Shown one piece after another: positions 40,501-48,457 of a stretch of DNA of 64,000 nucleotides. Each line of letters opens with the position of its first letter. Position 1 is the stretch's first letter. Origin of the DNA: CALMKX01 sp036274895 (GTDB lineage Bacteria; Acidobacteriota; Thermoanaerobaculia; Multivoradales; SZUA-115); assembly GCA_036274895.1 (NCBI GenBank), contig DASUEU010000018.1, forward strand, positions 128,959 to 192,958, read 5' to 3'. A program made the translations under genes and the position numbers. The notes under the pieces were generated by a model, which worked only from the letters and a program-made list of their open reading frames with translations, did no database searches and had not been told where the DNA came from.

Positions 40501-41794
40501 GGCGCCGATCGCTCAGGTCCTCGAGGCCGACTTGACCTTCCTCTATGGCCGGTTCGAGGCCGGCGTGCAGGTTGCCTTGGACGAGGAGGGCCGCATCCGA
40601 GCCACCGGCAAGCTCGGTCTGGCCCCCACGCGGACGTTTCCTGCTCAAGCCCTGCTGCCCGGCTTCGTCAACGCCCACTCCCACGCCTTCCAGCGTGGCC
40701 TGCGAGGGCTGGGAGAAAGCTTCCCGGCCGGGGCCGGCAGCTTCTGGACCTGGCGCGAGGCCATGTACGACCTGGCTGGTTCCCTGGACGGCGACGCCTT
40801 CGAGACTCTCTGTGGCCGTGCCTTCGAGGAGATGCGCTCAGCCGGCATCACCAGCGTCGGCGAGTTCCACTACCTGCACCACGAGTCGGAGCTCGACTTC
40901 GCCTTCGATGAGCGGATCCTCGCCGCCGCGGCGAAGGCGGAGATCCGCATCGTGCTGCTGCTCGCCTACTACCGGACGGGTGGCATCGGCCGGCCCCTCG
41001 CCCCCGGCCAGCGCCGTTTCGAGACCCCGGACCTCGAGAGCTACTGGCGGCAGGTCGACCGCCTCTCGGCGCGGCTGGATCCCGCTCGCCAGAGCCTAGG
41101 CATTGTCGCCCACAGCATTCGCGCCGCGAGCCCCGAGGAGATCGCCTCCCTCCACGGGGAAGCCCGCCGGCGGGGACTGCCCTTCCACCTCCACGCCGAG
41201 GAGCAGCAGCAGGAGATCGCGGACTGCCAGGCCGCCTACGGGCGCGGCCCCCTCGCCCTGCTGTCCGAGAGGCTCAACCCGGGCCCCTTCAGCACGGCCG
41301 TTCACGCCACCCACTCGACTTCCGAGGATCTCGCCCGATGGCTGGGGCCGGGCGCCCGGATCTGCCTCTGCCCCCTGACCGAGGCCAACCTCGGCGACGG
41401 CATCGCCGACCTGCCGACCATGGCCCGGTGGCCGGACCAGCTTTGCCTGGGTACGGACAGCAACGCCCGGATCTCGATGCTCGAGGAGATGCGCTGGCTC
41501 GAGTACGGCCAGCGACTGTCCGGCGAGCGGCGAGGGGTGCTGACCGACGGCGACGGCGAGGTGGCGCCATTCCTCCTTCGAGCCGCCACCGCCAACGGCG
41601 CGGCCAGCTTGGGGCTGGCGGCCGGGGAGATCGCCCCGGGCCGCTGGGGAGACCTGGTCCTGGTCGACCTCGAGCACCCCTCGCTGGCCGGAGCGACACC
41701 CCGGACCCTGCTCGCCGCCCTGGTTTTCGGCGGCGGTGACGAAGTCATCGTCGAGACGGCGGTGGGCGGTCGCTTCCGCCGCCACCGCGACTGA
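40493..41794 (+). CDS. hutF: Formimidoylglutamate deiminase (HutF)
   Basis: A 433-residue amidohydrolase of the HutF group, which converts N-formimidoyl-L-glutamate to N-formylglutamate and ammonia in one route of histidine breakdown. Motifs: NAHSHAFQRGLRG (HxH metal site, about residue 60), SAGITSVGEFHYLHH, the HAEEQQQEI glutamate/histidine block, and LGTDSNARISMLEEMRWLEY near the end. It starts inside the preceding deacylase gene. hutH, hutU and hutG are not in the window. Length and motifs match the family closely. Confidence 0.92.
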   Translation: MSEAPIAQVLEADLTFLYGRFEAGVQVALDEEGRIRATGKLGLAPTRTFPAQALLPGFVNAHSHAFQRGLRGLGESFPAGAGSFWTWREAMYDLAGSLDGDAFETLCGRAFEEMRSAGITSVGEFHYLHHESELDFAFDERILAAAAKAEIRIVLLLAYYRTGGIGRPLAPGQRRFETPDLESYWRQVDRLSARLDPARQSLGIVAHSIRAASPEEIASLHGEARRRGLPFHLHAEEQQQEIADCQAAYGRGPLALLSERLNPGPFSTAVHATHSTSEDLARWLGPGARICLCPLTEANLGDGIADLPTMARWPDQLCLGTDSNARISMLEEMRWLEYGQRLSGERRGVLTDGDGEVAPFLLRAATANGAASLGLAAGEIAPGRWGDLVLVDLEHPSLAGATPRTLLAALVFGGGDEVIVETAVGGRFRRHRD

Positions 41795-41801
41795 GGTCGG
41801 C

Positions 41802-43244
41802 ATGGCGACACGCCGCCGAGGCGCCCTGGCTGCTTGCTGGCTCGCCCTCGCCGCCTGCCAGGCATCGCCCGTCGGCCGAGAGGACCAGGACCAGCCACCC
41901 GCCTCACCGGCGGGGCTGGTTGCCCTCACTCCGCCGCCGGCACTGGTCGAAGCCGCCTCACGGCTCGGGCTGCCGGCCCCGCAGAACGCCTCCCTCGGCG
42001 AGCTGGCCTTCCCCGTTGACGACCAGGGTCCGATCGCCGCCTCCTTCTACTTCCTGTCGTCGAGCTTCTTCGAGGTGGACGAGGTCCGGATCTTCCTCGA
42101 AGCCCTGATCCGTCATGATCCAGGCCGACAGGTCTTCCTGTTCACCGACGAGTCGCTCGAGACGGGTCTATCCGCCGCGGCCCTGCCGGCGGTGACCGTG
42201 GTGAGGACGGCCCCCCTCCCCTACTCCCCCTGGCCGCGGGATCCCTTCGCGAGCACCCGTGACGGCCGGGGCAACGTGGTCCTGGTCGCCCGGAGCCGAT
42301 TGCAGCCCGGCCGCGAGGACGACCTGTGGATGGCCGCCGAGGTGGCGAAGGCCCTGCCGGCCTCGCTCGCCGGGCCCGCAGGGCGAGCTCGCTGGGCCCT
42401 GTCGCCGGTCTACTTCCACACCGGCCAGATGCTGCCGGAGCGCTCCTCCCTGCGGCTCTCCGTGCACTCGGTCGAACCCCTGGCCCTCGAGCTCGCCGGC
42501 ATCCCCGCAGTACCGGCCGAGCGCTTCGGCACCCCGGAGGGCATCGCGCCCTACTTCCGAGCGGCCCGGCGAGCGATCGAGCAGGTAGCCGGCCTCTGGG
42601 GCCGGCCGGCCGAGCTGGTGCACCCGATGCCCGGGGGCGGCCCGGAGGACGTGCCGTTGGTGGCCCGACTCGCCGGCGGTGCCGGCTTCGACCTCGACTC
42701 CCTGCTCACCTTCCTGCCTGGTGCCGCAGGGCGGGAGGTGGCCGCAGTGGCCGACGTCTCGCTCGGCCGCGACCTCCTGGCGGCAACGACGGCGGCCGAA
42801 TGGGGCGCTTTTGCTGCCACCTACCGTTTGCAGCCGGACCGGACCGCCGCCCGCCAGCGCCTCGCAGCCCACCTGGAGTCTCCTCGCGCCCGAGGCCTGG
42901 GTGCCTTTCTCGACACCGTCGCCTCCCACCTCGGGGCGAAGGGCCACCGGGTCGAACGGATACCGGTGCTGCTGGTGCCGATCGAGATCCTCGCGGATGC
43001 CGAGAACCTTCCTGCTGGCGACTTCCTGGTCGGCTGGAACAACGTCGTGCTCTCGCGGCGCGGCGCGGCCTTGGTCGCCGAGGGCTTCGCCTCGGGGCTT
43101 CCCGCGGCCGACGAAGCCCTGCGGCGGCGCTTCCAGGAAGCCGGCGCCGAGCTGGTCTTGCTCCCGATTCTGCGCCAGAGCGTGGTGCGAGGCGGCGGCT
43201 ACCGCTGCGCCTCGAGCCATCTGCCCCGGGGGATGGGTAGATAA
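41802..43244 (+). CDS. Pentein-like (agmatine/arginine deiminase superfamily) lipoprotein
   Basis: A 480-residue protein with a lipobox (LAAC, C19). PYSPWPRDPFA resembles the WxRD element of agmatine deiminases, GWNNVVLSRRG resembles a strand of the pentein fold, and the C-terminal GGGYRCASSHLPRG places C469 where the catalytic cysteine of the superfamily lies. The classical GHID histidine motif is not clear, so activity is uncertain. A periplasmic membrane-bound member would be unusual. It follows hutF with 7 bases between and may be in the same operon. Confidence 0.6.
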   Translation: MATRRRGALAACWLALAACQASPVGREDQDQPPASPAGLVALTPPPALVEAASRLGLPAPQNASLGELAFPVDDQGPIAASFYFLSSSFFEVDEVRIFLEALIRHDPGRQVFLFTDESLETGLSAAALPAVTVVRTAPLPYSPWPRDPFASTRDGRGNVVLVARSRLQPGREDDLWMAAEVAKALPASLAGPAGRARWALSPVYFHTGQMLPERSSLRLSVHSVEPLALELAGIPAVPAERFGTPEGIAPYFRAARRAIEQVAGLWGRPAELVHPMPGGGPEDVPLVARLAGGAGFDLDSLLTFLPGAAGREVAAVADVSLGRDLLAATTAAEWGAFAATYRLQPDRTAARQRLAAHLESPRARGLGAFLDTVASHLGAKGHRVERIPVLLVPIEILADAENLPAGDFLVGWNNVVLSRRGAALVAEGFASGLPAADEALRRRFQEAGAELVLLPILRQSVVRGGGYRCASSHLPRGMGR

Positions 43245-43278
43245 TCAGCCTTCGTTCCACTTCTCGCCAGGAGGTCCG

Positions 43279-44940
43279 ATGCGTTCTCGTCTCGCCCTGC
43301 TCCTTGCCCTTCTGACGCCTTTTCCTTGCCCGGCTGCCGAAGCTCAGAGCCCTTCCGCACCGCCCCGCACGGTGACCATCCTGGCGATCAACGACGTTTA
43401 CCGAATCGAGGGCCTGGAGAGTGGCACGGTTGGCGGGATCGCGCGGGTGCGGGCTCTGCGGGCCGAGCTGGAGCGGGAGGACCCGGAGCTGCTGGTGGTC
43501 CACGCCGGGGACTTGCTCTTCCCCTCCTTCGCCAGCCGCCGCTACAAGGGCGCCCAGATGGTCGACGTGCTGAACCTGCTCGACGGAGCGGCCCAGCGCT
43601 TCGACCCGCGCTTCTTCGTCACCTTCGGCAACCACGAGTTCGACCTGAGGCGCTGCGACCAGGCCGCGGACCTCGGGCGACGAGTCGCCGAAGCGGAGTT
43701 CCGTTGGCTGTCCGGCAACGTCGTCTTCGTCCAGACCGCCGACGGCCGGCCCCTGGTCGGGGGGGACAACGTGGTCCCCTCGGCGATTGTCGAGGCCAAC
43801 GGCCTCAAGGTCGGGCTCTTCGGGCTCACCATCCCGACCGACGGGATCCAGTACGTCAAGGAGTTCCGCGGTCCAACCGCCACGGCCCGCGAGCTGATTC
43901 GCAGCTTGCGCCAGCGAGGGGCCGAAGTGATCATCGGCGTGACCCACCTCGAAGTGGGGGACGACCTGGACCTGCTCCGAGATCTCGGCGAGGAGGCTCC
44001 CGACCTGATCCTCGGCGGCCACGAGCACGAGCAGCGAGTCTGCACCGCGAACGGCCGCAAGGTGATCAAAGCGGACGCGGACGCGCGCACCGCCACCGTT
44101 GCCCGCTTGACTCGCTACGCGGATGGCCGCATCGAGGTCCAGCACGAGATCCGGCCTCTCTCCGGGAGCTCGCCCTCGCCGGATCCTCAAGTGGCCGAGG
44201 CCGTCCAGGCCTGGCAGAACCGGCTCGCCCGTGAGTTCTGCGCCGCCGAGGGGAAGGGACCGGACTGCCTCGATCAAGCCCTGGCACCCACCACCGCCTT
44301 GCTCGAGGGGGAGGAGACCAAGATCCGCTCTCGCGAGACCGGGCTCGGCGACTACCTGGCCGATCTGATGCGCTCCGAGATGGCCCCGTGCGGCGCCCAG
44401 GTGGCCTTCCTCAACTCTGGCTCGCTGCGCCTCAACCAGGACGTCCCTGCGGGCACCATGCTCACCCGCCGCCATCTCGAGGAGCTCTTCCAGTACGAGA
44501 CCAAGCTCCTGCTGCTGCGCATCCCGGGCTCGACGCTGATCCAGGTCGCCCAGCACGCCGCTCGCGGCTGGCCGGGGAGCGGCAGCTGGCTGCAGATTTC
44601 GGGCTTCACCTTCGAGCACGATCCGGGTGGGCGCACGGCGAAGAACGTCTTGCTGGTGACACCGGAGGGCCGTCGCCCCGTGAGGACGGACGAGGAAATC
44701 CTGGCAGTGACCAACCAGTTCCTCGTTGATCCCGCCCAGGGGGACCAGGACGGCTACCAGATGCTCGGGCTCGCCCAGGTGGTCGGCGAGTGCACGGTCA
44801 ACGGCCTCGATCTCAAGAAAAGGGCTCTGGAGGCGATCGCAGCGAGCGCGCCCGAGGGCATCGCACCGGCCACCGACGGTCGCATCCTCCAGCCGGCCCT
44901 CGATGAGGGCGCGGGGCGGTGCGGCGGGACGGCCTACTGA
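43279..44940 (+). CDS. Exported UshA-like metallophosphatase/5'-nucleotidase
   Basis: A 553-residue protein with a signal peptide (ending AAEAQ). The N-terminal calcineurin-like domain has AINDVYRIEG, HAGDLLFPS, TFGNHEFDLR, GVTHLEVGDD and GGHEHEQ, so most dimetal ligands are kept, but the usual first DxH is replaced by NDVY, as in a subgroup of these enzymes. The C-terminal 5'-nucleotidase domain follows (DYLADLMRSE, LFQYETKLLLLRIPG). It should dephosphorylate nucleotides or sugar phosphates in the periplasm. AGGAGG lies 6 bases before the ATG. Confidence 0.9.
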   Translation: MRSRLALLLALLTPFPCPAAEAQSPSAPPRTVTILAINDVYRIEGLESGTVGGIARVRALRAELEREDPELLVVHAGDLLFPSFASRRYKGAQMVDVLNLLDGAAQRFDPRFFVTFGNHEFDLRRCDQAADLGRRVAEAEFRWLSGNVVFVQTADGRPLVGGDNVVPSAIVEANGLKVGLFGLTIPTDGIQYVKEFRGPTATARELIRSLRQRGAEVIIGVTHLEVGDDLDLLRDLGEEAPDLILGGHEHEQRVCTANGRKVIKADADARTATVARLTRYADGRIEVQHEIRPLSGSSPSPDPQVAEAVQAWQNRLAREFCAAEGKGPDCLDQALAPTTALLEGEETKIRSRETGLGDYLADLMRSEMAPCGAQVAFLNSGSLRLNQDVPAGTMLTRRHLEELFQYETKLLLLRIPGSTLIQVAQHAARGWPGSGSWLQISGFTFEHDPGGRTAKNVLLVTPEGRRPVRTDEEILAVTNQFLVDPAQGDQDGYQMLGLAQVVGECTVNGLDLKKRALEAIAASAPEGIAPATDGRILQPALDEGAGRCGGTAY

Positions 44941-45211
44941 GCCCCTCACCCCCTCGGTCCCCCTCTCCCGACCCACCCACACCATCCTCCGGGAGAGGGG
45001 GAGGCCGGAGGGGAGACAACGACCCCGTTGTCACCCCGAGCGAAGCCGAGGGGTCTCCCCGGCAGCGGCCCGGAGGGGATGGATTACCGCTTCGCGGGAA
45101 TGACGGCGGGAGAGACATCCCCTCCGGTCCCCCTCTCCCGGAGGTCGGTGTGGGCGGGCCGGGAGCATGCCCTGAGTGCAGCCGAAGAGAGGGGCAGGGG
45201 TGAGGGTCGCC
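44941..45211. repeat. Intergenic block of three repeat types
   Basis: CCCCTCACCCC...CCCCCTCTCCCGA is followed by CCGGGAGAGGGGGAGG, a large inverted repeat, and a second set ends GGGGTGAGGG at about 45202. Inside are TTGTCACCCCGAGCGAAGCC (about 45028), related to 63917-63960, and GATTACCGCTTCGCGGGAAT (about 45082), related to 6359-6378. No gene is visible. Several repeat families thus share this gap between two convergent genes. Confidence 0.7.
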
Positions 45212-47377
45212 CTAACCCGCCCCGAGCTTCTTCAGCTGGGGATCGTCGGGATACAAGCCGCGGGCGTAGGCGAGCAGGCGGGCGGCGCTCTGTCGATCCC
45301 CCAACACCTGGAGGGTCTCGACCGCCGAGGCATAGGCGGCCGGCGAGCCGCCGTTCTGATCGACCATCCGGCGAAGCGTCGCGACCGCCTGATCGGGCTG
45401 GCCAGCCTCGACCAGCACCAGGGCCAGCCGGCTGAACGCATCGAGCCGGTCGGGGTTGGCGCGAATCTCCTCTTCGAAGCTGCGCACCGCCTCCTCCAGG
45501 CGGCCCTCGCGCGCTTCGACGTCGCCCCGCACCAGGAAGTACCCGGTCGGCGGCGGCAAGGTCTCTTTCTGCTGACGAGTCTCCGCCTGGGTGAAGGCGG
45601 ACCTCGCCTCGGCGAGCTTGCCTTGCCGGGCCAGGATCCGGGCGAGCACCACCCAGGACTCCACCTTCTCCGGCTGGGTTCGCGTGAGCTCCGTGGCTTG
45701 GCGTTGTGCCTCGCTGAAGTCCTCCGCCAGCATGGCGATCTCCGCCAGCTGCTGCCGGGCCTTGGCGGGCGACGACGTGAGAGCCAGCTCCGCGTGCGCT
45801 CGGGCCTCCTGGTAGCGACCCAGCTCGGCGAGGAGAGCGGCCAGCGAGAGGGCGATCCACGGTGAGCCACCGGAGTTCTCGAGCGCCTTCTGGTAGACCT
45901 CCACCGCTTCCGTGCGGCGCCCCGCTCGTACCAGGGCGATCGAGAGCTTGTCCCAGGCGTCCTGCATCCGGGGGTTGCGCTCCACCATCCGCCGCAGCAG
46001 AGGCACGGCGTCATGGAAGCGGTCGAGTCCCATCAGCCGGGTGGCTTCCTTGAGATCCGCGAGGGCTCCGATCTGAGCCTTGGGATCCGGCAGGGGGCCC
46101 TCTGCGAAAAGGACCGGCGCCCCGGCGTAGCCCAGGGCCGCGAGCTTCGCCTGAGTCTCAGGATCCACCTCGCTGGGCTTGGCCAGGGGCTTGCGCAGGG
46201 GGTGGAGCTGCTGCCGCAGCGTCACGAACGCGCGCTTCTCGGTCGAGAGGACGTTGTTCTTCTGGGCCGAGTCCGCGAGCAGGTCGTAGAGCTCGGGATC
46301 GGGAGCGTCGATGTACTGGAAGCGATCCCCGATCAGGGAGGCGAGATCGCTCCAGCCCATGTGCAGACGGGGGTAGAAGGTCTCGGAATAGACCCCCCGC
46401 CCGGCGTCGTTCGGGCCCAGGCCCGTGAGCGGTCGTCCCGCGAGCCCCGCCGGCACATCGACCCCCACACTGGCGAGAACCGTGGGCATCACGTCGGCGA
46501 GCTGGGCCGGCATCGAAACCCGCTCGCCGCCTCGGGAGCCCCCTGGCAGCTTGACCAGCAACGGCACCTGGAGCGACTCGCGATAGAGGAAGATCCCGTG
46601 CTCCTCCTCGCCGTGGTCCCCCAGACCCTCGCCATGATCGGAGAGCACGATCAGCAGGGCTCGGTCGTAGAGCTTGCGTTGCTTGAGCGCGCCGACCAGC
46701 CGGCCCACCAAGGTGTCGGCGTAAGCCACCTCGCCGTCGTAGGGATGGGAGTAGCGGGACCGGAACGGCTCAGGAGGTAGGTAGGGGGTGTGAGGCTCGT
46801 AGACGTGGAGGAAAAGGAACGTCCGATCTTGCCCCCCCTGGTCCAACCAGGACAGGCCCAGCCGCAACGTCTCCTCTCCCTTCCGCTGCAACCCGCCGAG
46901 CGGCGTGTCTTTCCTCGCCTGGATGCTGTCCTCGTAGAAGTCGAAGCCCTTCGCCAGGCCCGTGTCGCCATGCAGCACGAAGGCCGACACCGCTGCCCCG
47001 GTGCGGTAGCCAGCCTCGTGCAGAAGCCTGGGGAGAAACGGATGGCGCTCGGCGGCGAAGGGATAGCCGACGTTGTCGCGCACGCCGTGCTCCGGCGGTA
47101 GCAGCCCGGTGAGCATCGAAACGTGCGAGGGTAGGGTGAGGGGGTAGTGGCTGTAGGCCCGCTCGAAGAGAATCGAGTCCTTGGCCAGCGCCGAGATGGC
47201 GGGGGTCTCGATGGTCGTGTTGCCGTAAGCGGCCAAGCGGTCGCTGCGCAGGGTGTCGATCGAGAGGATCACGACCGGGGCACCCGGCCAGGAGCGGGTC
47301 CTGCCGCCGCAGCCGGTGCCCAGCAGGGTCATGCCTGCCAGGGCACCGATCACAAGGCAGCGGGCAAAGCGGATCAT
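45212..47377 (-). CDS. Sulfatase-like lipoprotein with C-terminal TPRs
   Basis: A 721-residue protein with a lipobox (GTGC, C23). Residues about 35-330 form an alkaline-phosphatase/sulfatase domain: metal residue D41 (LSIDTLRSD), then TLPSHVSMLTG with T81 in the nucleophile position instead of the C/S-x-P-x-R formylglycine motif, and LSDHGEGLGDHG for the second metal. Residues about 420-715 contain about seven TPR units. The Thr nucleophile resembles phosphoglycerol- or phosphoethanolamine-transferases, so a true sulfatase activity is doubtful. It is anchored in the membrane facing the periplasm. Confidence 0.87.
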   Translation of the reverse strand: MIRFARCLVIGALAGMTLLGTGCGGRTRSWPGAPVVILSIDTLRSDRLAAYGNTTIETPAISALAKDSILFERAYSHYPLTLPSHVSMLTGLLPPEHGVRDNVGYPFAAERHPFLPRLLHEAGYRTGAAVSAFVLHGDTGLAKGFDFYEDSIQARKDTPLGGLQRKGEETLRLGLSWLDQGGQDRTFLFLHVYEPHTPYLPPEPFRSRYSHPYDGEVAYADTLVGRLVGALKQRKLYDRALLIVLSDHGEGLGDHGEEEHGIFLYRESLQVPLLVKLPGGSRGGERVSMPAQLADVMPTVLASVGVDVPAGLAGRPLTGLGPNDAGRGVYSETFYPRLHMGWSDLASLIGDRFQYIDAPDPELYDLLADSAQKNNVLSTEKRAFVTLRQQLHPLRKPLAKPSEVDPETQAKLAALGYAGAPVLFAEGPLPDPKAQIGALADLKEATRLMGLDRFHDAVPLLRRMVERNPRMQDAWDKLSIALVRAGRRTEAVEVYQKALENSGGSPWIALSLAALLAELGRYQEARAHAELALTSSPAKARQQLAEIAMLAEDFSEAQRQATELTRTQPEKVESWVVLARILARQGKLAEARSAFTQAETRQQKETLPPPTGYFLVRGDVEAREGRLEEAVRSFEEEIRANPDRLDAFSRLALVLVEAGQPDQAVATLRRMVDQNGGSPAAYASAVETLQVLGDRQSAARLLAYARGLYPDDPQLKKLGAG

Positions 47378-47411
47378 CGAGCGGCGACCGGCGGCGGGGG
47401 CTCGGCGAGCC

Positions 47412-48359
47412 TCAGAGGGCGGCCAGGAAGTCCTTGGCCTCGGCAGCGCGCGGGTGGTTCGGGTCCAGCTCGAGGAGCTTCTGGAAGTCGGCCTTGGCTT
47501 CGGCCGTCTTGTTCTGGTTGAGGTAGCACAACCCGCGGTAGTAGTAACCGTCGGGAAGGCCCGGGTTGTCCGCCACCACCTGCTCGAAGTAGACGAGCGC
47601 CTCGGCCGTTTTGCCCTCGTTGAACTTCTGGATGCCCAGGTTGAGCAAGCTGTTGGGGTCGACCTTGAACTCGCCGGTGATCCGCGCCTTGTAGGGCGCC
47701 GCCTCCGCCTCCTTGCCGTCGTTGAGGAGGATGGTGACGATCAGCTTCAGGCTGTCTTGATCGTCGGGAGCGACGGTCAGTGCCCTCTGCAGGGTCTCCA
47801 TCGCCTCGGCCTTCTTGCCCTCTTCGTAGTAGGTGCGAACGATGCCGCGCAGGATGGCCGGATGGCTCGCGGTGTCTTCGATGGCGGCGATGGCCTTCTC
47901 ATATTCGGCGCGGGCTTCGGCGAACTTGCGCTCCATCATCAGGGCGTTGCCGCGCTCGATCATGCCGGCCGGGCTCTCGGCCTTGGTCGCCTCGATCAAC
48001 TCCTTGGGGATCGGGTTCAGGGAGACCCGCAATGTCTCGCCGGGGCCGATGCCTTCGGAGAGGACCCGGGCGGCGCCCTCGGCGATCTTGAAGCCTTCGG
48101 CCTCGATGAGCACCGTCCAGGTACCGGTGGCGAGACCCAGCGTCGACCAGCGGCCCTTCTTGTCCGTGATCAGGGGCTTGGGCCCATTCCCCTCGGCGTT
48201 CAGGTAAAGCGTGACCTTGGCGCCAGCGATCGGGTTCCTGTCCTGGTCGGTGACGATGCCCTGGAGCCGGCCACGGCCGGCCCAGTCCTGGGCCTCGACC
48301 GAGGAGCCGAGCAGCAGAAGACCCACGAGAAGCGGAGCGAAAACCGTCGCGCGTTGCAT
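47412..48359 (-). CDS. Exported carboxypeptidase-regulatory-like/TPR protein
   Basis: A 315-residue protein with a signal peptide (residues 1-23, ending VEAQ). An Ig-like CarboxypepD_reg domain follows at about 28-115 (GIVTDQDRNPIAGAKVTLYL, then GLATGTWTVLIEAEGF). Residues about 135-310 carry several TPR units (RGNALMMERKFAEARAEYEK, GLCYLNQNKTAEAKADFQKL). It probably serves as a periplasmic scaffold for the neighbouring receptor or lipoprotein. It lies between the sulfatase-like gene and the TonB receptor, all on one strand, but an intrinsic terminator separates it from the receptor. Confidence 0.85.
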   Translation of the reverse strand: MQRATVFAPLLVGLLLLGSSVEAQDWAGRGRLQGIVTDQDRNPIAGAKVTLYLNAEGNGPKPLITDKKGRWSTLGLATGTWTVLIEAEGFKIAEGAARVLSEGIGPGETLRVSLNPIPKELIEATKAESPAGMIERGNALMMERKFAEARAEYEKAIAAIEDTASHPAILRGIVRTYYEEGKKAEAMETLQRALTVAPDDQDSLKLIVTILLNDGKEAEAAPYKARITGEFKVDPNSLLNLGIQKFNEGKTAEALVYFEQVVADNPGLPDGYYYRGLCYLNQNKTAEAKADFQKLLELDPNHPRAAEAKDFLAAL

Positions 48360-48406
48360 TTCAACCTCCGTCGAAAGCCGGAGTCTAACGCGAACCCCTG
48401 GAAACG

Positions 48407-48435
48407 AAAAACCGCCGGGGTTGCCCCCGGCGGTT
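48407..48435 (-). terminator. Intrinsic terminator after the TonB receptor gene
   Basis: On the minus strand AACCGCCGGGG, loop GCAA, CCCCGGCGGTT gives an 11-bp stem, followed by TTT. It lies 23 bases after the receptor stop and ahead of the TPR gene. Confidence 0.85.
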
Positions 48436-48457
48436 CTCTCCGAGCCAACGACCGGGC

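Noticed and set aside
42706..44985. 759-codon minus-strand ORF
   Set aside because: Antisense to the pentein-like and nucleotidase genes, with no recognisable domain.
44941..45211. Possible CRISPR-like array
   Set aside because: Repeats here are unequal hairpins of different families without regular spacers; no cas genes are near. No CRISPR array was found elsewhere.
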